DNA from: Bradyrhizobium erythrophlei
GTDB lineage: Bacteria; Pseudomonadota; Alphaproteobacteria; Rhizobiales; Xanthobacteraceae
Length of the DNA stretch: 64,000 bases
Direction: 5' to 3'
Assembly (NCBI GenBank): GCA_900129675.1
Contig: FSRD01000001.1
Coordinates: forward strand, 8,483,501 to 8,547,500
Under the pieces are notes generated by a model. It did no database searches, was not told the origin of the DNA, and saw only the letters and a list, made by a program, of their open reading frames with translations. Below, one piece after another: positions 27,905-36,659 of this stretch (positions are counted from its first letter, which is position 1; each line of letters opens with the position of its first letter). A program made the translations under genes and the position numbers.

Positions 27905-27993
27905 TTGAGCGAACGGTGTTGCAAGTTGCCTTCCCTCCGCGCTGGGTAAGCAACAGGCGGTGCGGAGATATTCTGATTCAATTTTCAAAGAGC

Positions 27994-28074
27994 CCGTCAT
28001 TGCGAGCGAAGCGAAGCAATCCATTCTTTCTTTGCGCGGCGAGATGGATTGCTTCGCTTCGCTCGCAATGACGG
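27994..28074. repeat. Palindromic intergenic repeat (GAAGCAATCC type), best copy
   Basis: CCGTCATTGCGAGCGAAGCG AAGCAATCCAT and its near-perfect reverse complement flank about 20 nt (TCTTTCTTTGCGCGGCGAG). This is the most symmetric copy in the window and would form a long hairpin. Confidence 0.9.
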
Positions 28075-28779
28075 TGCACAAATACGACTCCACCACCCTC
28101 GCCGCGCGAGTGCGCCCGAGCCGTTGAAATCTTTCGCCCAATTGAGGGCGCAGGGAACGCCGGGTGCTTGCTGCACCCGCGGTCTCGTGTGCAAAAGTGC
28201 ACAAGGAAAGCGCACACGAGCATACAGGTACAGTCGGAGCATTCCGGCGTCCCTGCGCAATGGTTTTACGGCTTATGCCGTGCTCTCCCCGGCGACGAAT
28301 TCGTCTTGTCACCGTCATCGGCGAATTAACGCTTTGTCGAACCCGGTTGGGTTGACCAAAACCTCCGCCGACTTGACACCAGCAACGGGTGCCAGAACCA
28401 CACGGTTTTGCCGTACGCATCAGCGCCGTTCGTCTGTATGAACTCGATCGCTCACGGGAAACCCGCCCTGCGATTCCGTTTCACGCTCGACGCTGCTGCG
28501 TCCACCGCATCGCATCCCAACGTTCGTGACGATGGCCAACGCCCCTCAGGGGGATGAGACGGCGGTGGTTCTACCGGTGATTTGGGTCGGCTGAAAACAG
28601 GAATATTTTCTTTGGAGGGACTGGACAGGGCAAATCACGTTGAATCGGTTCAACAAATTGGCGTTTTCGAGCGACGGATTTGCTGCCGGTTTGATGGACG
28701 GACACCGCGATTGGGTGCTTCATGGGGCTGGAGCCGCCAATGCCTTGATCGGGCGGCGGCGACGGACTTCAATGCGGCC
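28075..28779. other. Long intergenic stretch with no supported gene
   Basis: About 700 bp between the palindromic repeat and the cyclase gene end. Several overlapping frames are open but none has a plausible start, codon use or recognisable product. The first ~350 bp, directly attached to the repeat, look like an extended intergenic repeat rather than a gene. Confidence 0.5.
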
Positions 28780-30552
28780 TCAACCATTCCAGCCAGCCTT
28801 GCGCAAACCCTCGACGAGATGGACGTGGTCCTCCGGCCGAAACCACGGAGCTCTCTTGCGAACATACATGTCGAATGCCCCCGGTGCGCGCGAGACGGCC
28901 TTCTCCAGTGCCTCCTTCGCTTCCGTTGTGCGCCCAAGTTGGCCCAGCGCCGCCGCGGGCCAGCGGTAGATCATCGGAAAATTGGGAAACGACCGAGTCA
29001 GCCGTTTCGACGCTTCGATCGAAGCCTCGTATTCGCTGCAGAAATATAGTCCGCACGCAACGTGCAACAAACGTACTGCCAGATACGGATCGCGGGGATC
29101 GAGCCTGATACATGTTTCGAGAGCCGTGAGCCCTTCCCTTGGCCGTCCCGCAAAGATCAGCGTCGCGCCCCTGTGGCCATGCGCGATGGCCAGATTTGGA
29201 CTCATTGAGAGAGCTCGCTCGATCTCCGCCAAGGCACCGACAGCGTCGCCGCGCGCTTGCAAGGCCCAGCCGAGGCACGAACGGGATTCTGCATCGGCGC
29301 CATCGAGTGCGACCGCACGACGGGCCAAGGCCTCGGCCGAGCGTTGCGCGCTTGGCAGATCCAGCTTCTGGTAGATCGCGGCCGCTTGCAGCTGATACAA
29401 GGCGAGCGCGCTGTAGCCGCCGGCGAAGGTCGGGTCGAGATCGATTGCCTGCTGAAAAAACCCCTCTGCCGTCGCATCGTCGTCTGGGGTAGCTTTGCTC
29501 AGATGCCACAGACCGCGCTGATAGGCCGCCCAGGCATCAAGGCTCTCCGGTGGCCTGCGCATGGCGCGTCGCAGCTCGGCGTCGGCAATGGCGGGGGCCA
29601 GGGCGGTCGTCAGCGCTTCGGTAAGCTCGTCCTGCACGGCGAAAATATCGGCGAGATCGCGGTCGTAGCGCTCGGCCCACACATGGTTGCTGGTCACCGC
29701 CTCTATCAACTGCGCAGTGACGCGGATCCGATTGCCGGCCTTGCGCACGCTACCTTCAAGCACATAGCGCACGCCGAGCTCGCGCCCGACCTGCTTCACG
29801 TCTACAGCCCGGCCCTTGTAAGTGAAGCTCGAATTACGTGCGATGACGAACAGCGAGGGATAGTGCGATAGCGCCGTGATCACATCCTCGGCGATCCCGT
29901 CGGAGACGAACTCCTGCTCGGGGTCGCCGCTCATATTGGTGAACGGCAGCACGGCGACGGACGGTTTGTCGGGCAACGCGAGCCCGGGAACCTCAAGTTT
30001 GGGTGTCGCAGGCCGCTGGGTGGGATCGATGATGATACGGTAAACGTGGACAGGACGGGCGATATTCTTCAGAGTTTGCTCGCCCGCGTCCTCGACGTCG
30101 AAAGACACCTTGTCGCGCGCGTGATTGAAGACTGTACGAGAGATACATATGCCGCTGGGTTCGGCGAACGCCTCAAGTCGCGCCGCGATGTTCACGCCAT
30201 CGCCATAGAGGTCGCGGCCCTCGATCATCACGTCCCCAAGGTTGACCCCGACGCGAAACTCAATTCGCTTCTCCTGTGGCACGTCGGCATTGCGTTCAAC
30301 CATGCTCCGCTGAACCTCGATCGCGCAGCGGACTGCATCCACGACGCTTGGAAACTCGATTAGAATTCCGTCACCGGTTGTTTTCACGATGCGACCGTGA
30401 TGCTGCTTGTTCTTTGGATCGATCAGCTCGCTGCGAAGCACCTTGAGGCGGGCGAGAGTGCCCTCCTCGTCCGCGCCCATCAACCGGCTATAGCCGGCGA
30501 TATCGGCGGCGAGAATGGCGGCGAGCTTGCGTTTGGTCTGATCTGAGGCCAT
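28780..30552 (-). CDS. Class III adenylate/guanylate cyclase domain protein with TolB-like and TPR regions
   Basis: The start MASDQTKRKLAAILAADIAGYSRLMG at 30552 has a GGGGAAG ribosome-binding sequence; an in-frame ATG 33 bp upstream lacks one. Residues ~10-170 are a class III cyclase domain, with metal Asp in ADIAGYS and a second in TTGDGILIEF. A TolB-like domain follows (KPSVAVLPFTNMSGDPEQEFVSDGIAEDVITAL, FTYKGRAVDVKQVGRELGVRYVLEGSVRK). TPR-like helices fill ~330-590 (AWAAYQRGLWHLSKATPDDDATAEGFFQQAIDLDP). This architecture is abundant in Bradyrhizobium. Cyclase activity is likely but unproven. Confidence 0.92.
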   Translation of the reverse strand: MASDQTKRKLAAILAADIAGYSRLMGADEEGTLARLKVLRSELIDPKNKQHHGRIVKTTGDGILIEFPSVVDAVRCAIEVQRSMVERNADVPQEKRIEFRVGVNLGDVMIEGRDLYGDGVNIAARLEAFAEPSGICISRTVFNHARDKVSFDVEDAGEQTLKNIARPVHVYRIIIDPTQRPATPKLEVPGLALPDKPSVAVLPFTNMSGDPEQEFVSDGIAEDVITALSHYPSLFVIARNSSFTYKGRAVDVKQVGRELGVRYVLEGSVRKAGNRIRVTAQLIEAVTSNHVWAERYDRDLADIFAVQDELTEALTTALAPAIADAELRRAMRRPPESLDAWAAYQRGLWHLSKATPDDDATAEGFFQQAIDLDPTFAGGYSALALYQLQAAAIYQKLDLPSAQRSAEALARRAVALDGADAESRSCLGWALQARGDAVGALAEIERALSMSPNLAIAHGHRGATLIFAGRPREGLTALETCIRLDPRDPYLAVRLLHVACGLYFCSEYEASIEASKRLTRSFPNFPMIYRWPAAALGQLGRTTEAKEALEKAVSRAPGAFDMYVRKRAPWFRPEDHVHLVEGLRKAGWNG

Positions 30553-30876
30553 TGGGGTCCGCTTCCCCTGGTTCCCTGTCTCCATACTATCACCGGAATG
30601 CCTTTGAGGTAATTCGCACGGATGCGCGCTGATGTTCGACCGAGCTGCTCCAACGCCCGAGCCTTGGCACGCCGCAGCATTAAGGGGGCGCCGCGCTCAG
30701 CGATCGACAAGTTCGCAGCCAATGAAAGTCATGACGAGAAAGCGGTATGCATAAAACGGCAGCGGAGTTGACGTCGGCAGTATTTGTTCGCCCCAGAAAA
30801 TCATCCCATCATCATGGCGGTCCGAGGCCGACGCCGGTGAATGACCCATGCAATCCCGGTCTCGACAGCCAATGTC

Positions 30877-31857
30877 TCATTCGATCACGTCGTCGGCGCG
30901 GCCAAGCAGCGACAGCGGGAACGTGAGGCCGAGCGCCCTGGCGGTCTTCAGGTTGACGACCAGTTCGACCTTCACCGACTGCTGGACCGGGAGATCGGCC
31001 GGCTTTTCGCCTTTGAGAATCCGGCTCGCGTAGACGCCCACTTCGCGATAGGCATCCGACAAACTGGTTCCGTAGCTCATAAGCCCACCCGCGGCAGCGT
31101 AATCGCGGAATGCATAGACCGTGGGAATCGAATGGTGCGCCGCCAGTGCAACGAGTTGCTCGCGTCGGCCATTGAAGAACGTGTCGCCCTGTACGCAAAG
31201 TCCGTCAGCCCGAATTTGGTCCAGGGTTGCGAAAGCCGGCTCGAAGTCGTGTTCGCTGCTGGCGTGCAGGATGTGGACTCGGTGCCCGATCGTGCGCTCC
31301 GCCACCCGGACTTGTCGGGAAAGGGCGTCCGAAGTCGCATTTTTTGGATTTACGAGGTAGCCGATGATGGCGGCTTTCGGAACGACCTCGTGCAGCAACT
31401 CCAGTAGCTTCGGCCCAAGGTCGTCGTTTAATGGGGTTACGCCCGTGACGCTGCCGCCCGGCCGGCTCAGACTGGCGACAAGACCCAGGGCGACTGGGTC
31501 GCCACCCACGAGGAAGACGATGGGGATGGTCGTCGTCGCCGCCCTGGCAACGAGTGCGGCAGCGGTGCCGAACGCTGCAATGACGCTCACCCGACGGTCG
31601 ACCAGGTCGGCTGCGAGTGCTGGTAACCGATCGTATTTGCCCTCAGCCCAGCGGTATTCGACCGCTACGTCTTGGCCCTCAACGTAGCTGCTATCGCTCA
31701 GGCCGCGATGAAATGCGGCAACTTCAGCGCGCCGCGATTCGGGCGATGTGCCATGGAGGAACCCGATCACCGGCATCGCTTCCTGCTGGGAGCGCGCGGC
31801 GAGTGGCCAGGTAACCGTCGCACCGACAAGAAGACTGATGAAATCGCGCCGTCTCAT
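30877..31857 (-). CDS. ABC transporter substrate-binding protein (ABC_sub_bind family)
   Basis: The 326-aa protein starts MRRRDFISLLVGATVTWPLAARSQQ, a signal peptide with an Arg-rich start that could use Tat or Sec. The mature start MPVIGFLHGTSPESRRAEVAAFHRGLSDSSYVEGQDVAVEYRWAEGKYDRLPALAADLV is the hallmark of this family. NGRREQLVALAAHHSIPTVYAFRDYAAAGGLMSYG is near the C-terminus. No permease or ATPase is adjacent. Many such orphans are present in Bradyrhizobium; the ligand is unknown. Confidence 0.92.
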   Translation of the reverse strand: MRRRDFISLLVGATVTWPLAARSQQEAMPVIGFLHGTSPESRRAEVAAFHRGLSDSSYVEGQDVAVEYRWAEGKYDRLPALAADLVDRRVSVIAAFGTAAALVARAATTTIPIVFLVGGDPVALGLVASLSRPGGSVTGVTPLNDDLGPKLLELLHEVVPKAAIIGYLVNPKNATSDALSRQVRVAERTIGHRVHILHASSEHDFEPAFATLDQIRADGLCVQGDTFFNGRREQLVALAAHHSIPTVYAFRDYAAAGGLMSYGTSLSDAYREVGVYASRILKGEKPADLPVQQSVKVELVVNLKTARALGLTFPLSLLGRADDVIE

Positions 31858-31978
31858 GCGGCCCTCCAGGGAGGCCCCAGCAAGGCTAAATCCGGGCCGA
31901 AGCAGCAGCCGATAGCCGTTGGCGTGCAGCGCAGCGCACTGAAACGCTCCTCATTGATCCGGCTATTCCTTGAACCGG

Positions 31979-32407
31979 CTATTCCCCATTTCGGGCGAAT
32001 GGGTATCCCGTGCAGACTGCGTCCTGCGCGTTGGGCTCAATATTGACCGAATATTGGTAACCGTCTCGACACCTGACGTTCCAGTTATCGACCCCGGATT
32101 CAGTGCCGCCTTGATACGTGGTCCGAACAACAGCATCACAAGCCAGCTTTTCATTTTTCAGAAACAGGGTCCAGAAAGCGAGATGCTTCGCCCGATCCAT
32201 TGCAAGTATCCTCGTCGTCGTTTGATTGGGGACGTGGACCGTTTTGAAAGGTTCGGGAGCTGCCGCCGTGGATGGCACCGCGGTTGACGGAGCTGTGGCA
32301 TGCGCCTTGTTCAACCGCAGATCGGCATCGAGAACACGCCAGACAGCTGATGCGACGACGACGCTCGCGGCAACCGCCAAAAACACAATAAGTGACCGCT
32401 TCAACAT
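31979..32407 (-). CDS. Secreted or membrane-anchored hypothetical protein, 142 aa
   Basis: An N-terminal hydrophobic segment (MLKRSLIVFLAVAASVVVASAVW) acts as signal or anchor. A Ser/Thr/Pro/Ala-rich linker follows, then a small compact domain with three Cys (KLACDAVVRTTYQGG, NWNVRCRDGYQYSVNI, DAVCTGYPF). The domain pattern is protein-like and the frame ends cleanly. The function is unknown. It lies downstream of nothing obvious and is 121 bp from the ABC_sub_bind gene start. Confidence 0.7.
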   Translation of the reverse strand: MLKRSLIVFLAVAASVVVASAVWRVLDADLRLNKAHATAPSTAVPSTAAAPEPFKTVHVPNQTTTRILAMDRAKHLAFWTLFLKNEKLACDAVVRTTYQGGTESGVDNWNVRCRDGYQYSVNIEPNAQDAVCTGYPFARNGE

Positions 32408-33044
32408 GTCTCCCTCCCCGGGGGTCGAGACACAGGCAATTCTCGCGGCGTCGCGAAGCCGCAGAGACCTGAGAAATTAATGTCCTTCGCAAACAACACC
32501 GACAGCTGCAGTCGCTGCGCGCTGGGCCCGGAACTTCGATCAGTAGCGATCGAGGTGTCGCACCGGCGCCAAGCGGATTCGGGCAGCGGCGCTGACGTGT
32601 CGCGAAAAAAATATCAAGATAGGGCAGACAATACCTTTTGGAACCGTGTCAGCTCGGCTCAGACCATTGCGTGCCGTCGATCTAGCGTTGTGTCACACGC
32701 AACCCTGATCTGCAGCACAGCACGATGATACGACCGGCGGCAAATTCAAATCACAAATTATAAACGCGTGGAGGTTTAAAAACACCGCGGCTAACTAATT
32801 CGGATTGCTGGCTTCGTTATTGACGCCACTGATGTGGTCAGTAATTCAGCGCGCACTCGTTAGCATCGCGCAATTGAATAATATCAGATCGCTTCACGCG
32901 CAGAGCGAAAAGGAACGTCCGCTTCCGGCACATGGCGACATTTCGCCGCACAGAAGAATTTGGTCGCTATCGGGCATCGCGGACATCGAGCAAGCCGCAC
33001 CAATCAATCCCAATTTATGAGTAGGTACACCAGCGAACGCGCCG
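32408..33044. other. Intergenic stretch of ~640 bp, lower GC, no supported gene
   Basis: Two short plus-strand frames (32480-32728 and 32805-33020) lack leaders and protein-like composition. The stretch near 32740-32900 is A/T-rich compared with its surroundings. No hairpin with T-tract or tRNA was seen. Confidence 0.5.
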
Positions 33045-33839
33045 CTATTTGCCTTCGGCGTTGAATGCGACGGGCACGAAGCGCTTCAATCCGAGGTCGG
33101 CGACCAATGGCGGCGGTGCAGGTACGGGATCGGATCGTCGGACCATCTTGAGAGCAGCTTCGTCGAAAGCCGGTTGGCCGGACCCCTCGGCAATGCTTGC
33201 TGAAACAACGTGGCCGATACGGTCAAACTCGACATCCAGTATGACCCGGACCTTTGCGTCCTTGGCCTTCACCCCCTGCGGATAAATCAGGTGCTTCTTG
33301 AAGTGGGCCATCAGCTTCTTTTCCCACGACACTTTTGCGAGCTGAGTGCTGTTTCCGATTCCCTGTTTTGGAGCGGTCGATTTGTCATCGAGACGGCCGT
33401 CAAGCCTGGGCGTTGCCGTTGCTTCCTGCGCCGCGGACTCCGTTGAAGCCTGTGTCTGCACCGCCGCGACCTTTGGATCGTCTTCCCTGGGCTTTTTTGA
33501 CTCGTTCTGCGTCACCGCCCGGTCCGGATCATCGGCGTCGGTTGGCGTGTCCTTTGGCAGGTCGGCTTCCTTGACCTCCGCCTTCTGATCGGCAAGCTGT
33601 GGCGAAGCAACGGACGCGTCGACATCCGGACCCGGGGGCAGATCGATCGGCTCGGCACGCGGCGATGTCAATTCAAGTCCGACTTCGATCGCAGGCGCGC
33701 CAAGCGAATCCTCGTCGTCTCCGGTCTGCAGATGTGCGATCGTCAGCGCGCCGAATCCCAGATGAAGCGCTAGCGCGCCCGCCGCTGCCAGGATCCACAG
33801 CCGCCGCGATGGCTTTTGTTCGGTCTCGAAGTCGGGCAT
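33045..33839 (-). CDS. tonB: TonB-family energy transducer
   Basis: The 264-aa protein has an N-terminal membrane anchor (RRLWILAAAGALALHLGFGALTIAHL). A long acidic, Pro/Lys-containing periplasmic linker follows, then a C-terminal TonB domain (WEKKLMAHFKKHLIYPQGVKAKDAKVRVILDVEFDRIGHV and AFDEAALKMVRRSDPVPAPPP). It couples the proton motive force from ExbB/ExbD to outer-membrane receptors. It follows exbD by 17 bp and ends the six-gene iron-uptake run. Confidence 0.95.
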   Translation of the reverse strand: MPDFETEQKPSRRLWILAAAGALALHLGFGALTIAHLQTGDDEDSLGAPAIEVGLELTSPRAEPIDLPPGPDVDASVASPQLADQKAEVKEADLPKDTPTDADDPDRAVTQNESKKPREDDPKVAAVQTQASTESAAQEATATPRLDGRLDDKSTAPKQGIGNSTQLAKVSWEKKLMAHFKKHLIYPQGVKAKDAKVRVILDVEFDRIGHVVSASIAEGSGQPAFDEAALKMVRRSDPVPAPPPLVADLGLKRFVPVAFNAEGK

Positions 33840-33856
33840 CTCGACGCCGTCAGGGC

Positions 33857-34333
33857 TCAGGGTTTTGCATGATCGGCTGCAGCAGGTGGCACCGCGCCGC
33901 TATCCGGCACCCCCTCCAGCGCCACCAGCTTGATCTTGGAATAACCGCCGGCGCGCAGGATTTCCAGTACGTCCATCAATTCGCCATAGGGAACCGCGCG
34001 GTCCGCCCGCAGGAAGATCGGGTGATCCTTGCTGACGTCCGCCATCGCGTCGAGCGATCGGACCAGATCGATCCGCCTGACCGGATTTTCGCCGATCGCG
34101 ACCGCAAGGTCCGGCTTGATGCTGACATAGGTCGGCTTGTCCGGTTTCTTCTGCGGGGTCGCGGATGACGTCGGCAGATCGACCGGCAGGTCGACGGTCG
34201 ACAGCGGCGCCGCTACCATGAAGATGATCAGGAGAACGAGGATGACGTCGATGAACGGCGTGACGTTGATCTCGTGCGATTCCGCGAAATCGCCGTCGTC
34301 GTCGACGTCGCTCTCTGCGAGAGAAATAGCCAT
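33857..34333 (-). CDS. exbD: ExbD biopolymer transport protein
   Basis: The 158-aa protein has one membrane helix with the essential Asp in NVTPFIDVILVLLIIFMVAAPL, then a periplasmic domain (PVDLPTSSATP, YVSIKPDLAVAIGENPV, IFLRADRAVPYGELMDVLEILRAGGY). It forms the inner-membrane motor with ExbB and TonB. It starts 3 bp after the exbB stop. Confidence 0.96.
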   Translation of the reverse strand: MAISLAESDVDDDGDFAESHEINVTPFIDVILVLLIIFMVAAPLSTVDLPVDLPTSSATPQKKPDKPTYVSIKPDLAVAIGENPVRRIDLVRSLDAMADVSKDHPIFLRADRAVPYGELMDVLEILRAGGYSKIKLVALEGVPDSGAVPPAAADHAKP

Positions 34334-34336
34334 CGC

Positions 34337-35314
34337 CTACTCCGCCGCCGCGCGCGAATGTGTGCCGACATGGGTACGATCGAGATCGCGTGACAGTAGG
34401 CGTCCCGCGGCACCCGAGGCCCGGCTGACCAGTTCGAGGTAGCCTTTGGTCACGCGCGTGAAGTGATTGTAGATGATGACCGCCGGGATCGCGGCGACGA
34501 GGCCGATCGCGGTCGCGAGCAACGCTTCGGCGATGCCGGGCGCGACCACGGCAAGATTGGTGGTCTGCGATTTCGAAATGCCGATGAAACTGTTCATGAT
34601 GCCCCAGACCGTGCCGAACAGTCCGACGAAGGGCGAGGTCGCGCCGATGGTCGCGAGCAATCCCATGCCGAGCCGGATCCGGCGCGCCTCGGCGCGCACG
34701 ATCTCGGCAAAGCTCGAGGCCGCGCGCTCCTTGATGCCGCTATCGCTGGATATTCCCGCCGACAACCGCGCCTCGCGCATTGCCGCCGCGAGCAAGGACG
34801 ACAACACGCTGGCTTTTGCTCCCAGCGCGAATTGCGCATCTGCCAGCGACCTGGCGTCGCTGATCCTGGCGAGCGCCGCGCGCAATTTGCGCTGAATGAC
34901 CGAGAGCTCGATCATCTTGGCGATGAAGACCGTCCATGTCACCAGCGACGCGAAGGCGAGACCGACCATCACTGCTTTCACGATGATGTCCGCCGACATG
35001 AACATCGACCACGGCGACAGCTCACGCAGCGCGACCGTGGTCGATTTCAACGACCTGCTGCCGTTATCGGCGGGAGTTGCAGTCGCATCGGACGCCAAGG
35101 CTGCTGGAGCGGATGGAGCGACCGCTGACGGCGCTGGAGCCTGCACCGTTGGCGCGGCTTGTGCCGGGATGGCCGGCGGTTGCGGTTGCGCCAGCGCGGG
35201 GGCCTGTGGCGGCGCAGGAGCCGCTTGCTGTTGCGCCGATGAGGGCTGCGCCAGCGACAGCATCGCCAGCGCGAAGATCAAGCCAGAGATCGCTCGAAAA
35301 GGTGACATATTCAT
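34337..35314 (-). CDS. exbB: ExbB, TonB-system motor protein
   Basis: The start MNMSPFRAISGLIFALAMLSLAQPSSAQ at 35314 gives a signal peptide. A Pro/Ala/Gln-rich periplasmic extension follows, as in many alphaproteobacterial ExbB. The 325-aa protein then has three membrane segments (VMVGLAFASLVTWTVFIAKM; TIGATSPFVGLFGTVWGIMNSFIGI; LATAIGLVAAIPAVIIYNHF). GMGLLATIGATSPFVGLFGTVWGIM is the MotA/TolQ/ExbB signature. It precedes exbD and tonB without a gap suitable for a promoter. Confidence 0.95.
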   Translation of the reverse strand: MNMSPFRAISGLIFALAMLSLAQPSSAQQQAAPAPPQAPALAQPQPPAIPAQAAPTVQAPAPSAVAPSAPAALASDATATPADNGSRSLKSTTVALRELSPWSMFMSADIIVKAVMVGLAFASLVTWTVFIAKMIELSVIQRKLRAALARISDARSLADAQFALGAKASVLSSLLAAAMREARLSAGISSDSGIKERAASSFAEIVRAEARRIRLGMGLLATIGATSPFVGLFGTVWGIMNSFIGISKSQTTNLAVVAPGIAEALLATAIGLVAAIPAVIIYNHFTRVTKGYLELVSRASGAAGRLLSRDLDRTHVGTHSRAAAE

Positions 35315-35439
35315 ACTGCGGCCCGGGAGTGGATCGTTCAAATTGTGAGGCCTGCATCCGGTCGATTGCAGCCTTTGCAAACTACCGGGATAAAAGCCGC
35401 GGGACGGCCGATCGGGCGCGAACGCGTCGACGACCGATG

Positions 35440-35874
35440 TCACGAGACGGGCGGAGCGCGAGGCTGAAAGGCGACGCCGGCAGAATTCAGATCGACCGGC
35501 GCGGCGTTGGCGATCAAATGCGAGAACAAAACAGCTTGGGGTGCCGGCAGGCACGGCGGCGTCACGACCATCATGGCGCCGGCCAGCGCCAGCACGGCGC
35601 AGATGGCGCAGTCATCGGTCAGCCGGCCATCGGGGGCATCATCGGAGGAGGTCTTCAAGGGAGCTGCGCGAGATGCGTCGGCGCGCAAAGTCCAGTTCAC
35701 TGCATGCGTCGCCGCACCCCTAGCGGCGGCGTGCAGCACCAATTGGCTCGTGAGCGCCGGCGCCGCCTGTGCGCTGCTGGCGTGGAAATGTCCGAACGAC
35801 AGCAGATACTGGACCGCGAGCGCGAAAAGCGCGAGCCGCGAGCCTCGTCTGATGTTTGATCGGAACCATTTCAT
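35440..35874 (-). CDS. DUF2946 family protein
   Basis: The start chosen is MKWFRSNIRRGSRLALFALAVQYLLSFGHFH at 35874 (144 aa). A longer start at 35952 overlaps the piuC stop by 4 bp (ATGA) and would give 170 aa, so coupling leaves the choice open. Features are an N-terminal hydrophobic segment, DDCAICAVLALAGAMMVVTPP with a CxxC pair in a second hydrophobic segment, and a Pro-rich end. DUF2946 proteins are small membrane proteins commonly encoded with metal-uptake genes. The position inside the receptor-PiuC-ExbBD-TonB run fits. Confidence 0.75.
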   Translation of the reverse strand: MKWFRSNIRRGSRLALFALAVQYLLSFGHFHASSAQAAPALTSQLVLHAAARGAATHAVNWTLRADASRAAPLKTSSDDAPDGRLTDDCAICAVLALAGAMMVVTPPCLPAPQAVLFSHLIANAAPVDLNSAGVAFQPRAPPVS

Positions 35875-35948
35875 GTCGGCATGCGCCTCGGCCGGAGACC
35901 ACTCGATGTAACAGTATAACATCTCGGAGACCGCGCCTAGTGAAGTAT

Positions 35949-36638
35949 TCATAGTTCGGCCCAGGTGCGGATCAGGTTGTGATAGATACCGGCCAATTTG
36001 ACCGTTTCAGGGTCATCTCGCCCGAGCCGCTCCACCAGGGCCTGGATCGCGCTATCGAGATCGAAGATCAGGCTGCGGGCGTGAGCATCCCGCACCATGC
36101 TCTGCAACCAGAAAAATGACGCAACCCGCGTGCCGCGGGTAACCGGCGTCACCAGATGCAGACTGGACGCAGGATAAAGCACGAGGTCACCGGCCGACAG
36201 CTTGATTTCATGGGAGCCGTAGAGGTCCTCAACCACCAGTTCGCCGCCATCATATTCCTCCGGCTCCGACAGGAAAAGCGTGACCGACAAATCGGTGCGG
36301 ATCCGCAGGCCGGTGAGCGGGTCTCCCCTCACCGCATTGTCGACATGGATGCCGAAATGGTGATCGTCGGCGGCGGCACAGCGATTGAACAGCGGCGGAA
36401 AAATCTGCAGCGGGATCGCAGCCGAGATGAACCGGGAACTGGCTGATAGCGCCGACAGCACGCGATGGCCGAGCTTGCGCGCGACCTCGCTATCCACGGG
36501 CAATTGCTCGTTGCGCTTCACCAGCGCCGACTGCGCGCCGGCGGTGGAACGGCCGTCTTCCCACGCGCAGCCGTCCATGACGCGGCGGAAATCCGCCACG
36601 TCGGCCTTGCTCAGGACTTGGGGAATACAGATCAGCAT
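35949..36638 (-). CDS. piuC: PiuC-type Fe(II)/2-oxoglutarate-dependent hydroxylase
   Basis: The 229-aa PKHD-type protein starts MLICIPQVLSKADVADFRRVMDG. Iron ligands are H98 and D100 (HVDNAVRGD) and H161 (ASSLHLVTPVTRG); R171 binds 2-oxoglutarate. FFWLQSMVRDAHARSLIFDLD is the conserved end. PiuC genes accompany catecholate siderophore receptors (Fiu/PiuA) and are thought to act on iron-siderophore use. It starts 21 bp after the restored receptor stop at 36660. Confidence 0.95.
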   Translation of the reverse strand: MLICIPQVLSKADVADFRRVMDGCAWEDGRSTAGAQSALVKRNEQLPVDSEVARKLGHRVLSALSASSRFISAAIPLQIFPPLFNRCAAADDHHFGIHVDNAVRGDPLTGLRIRTDLSVTLFLSEPEEYDGGELVVEDLYGSHEIKLSAGDLVLYPASSLHLVTPVTRGTRVASFFWLQSMVRDAHARSLIFDLDSAIQALVERLGRDDPETVKLAGIYHNLIRTWAEL

Positions 36639-36659
36639 GTCGTCGACTTCATCCCATCG

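Noticed and set aside
32480..33020. Two short plus-strand frames in the 32.4-33.0 kb gap
   Set aside because: They have no leader, poor composition and no conservation clue; left as intergenic.
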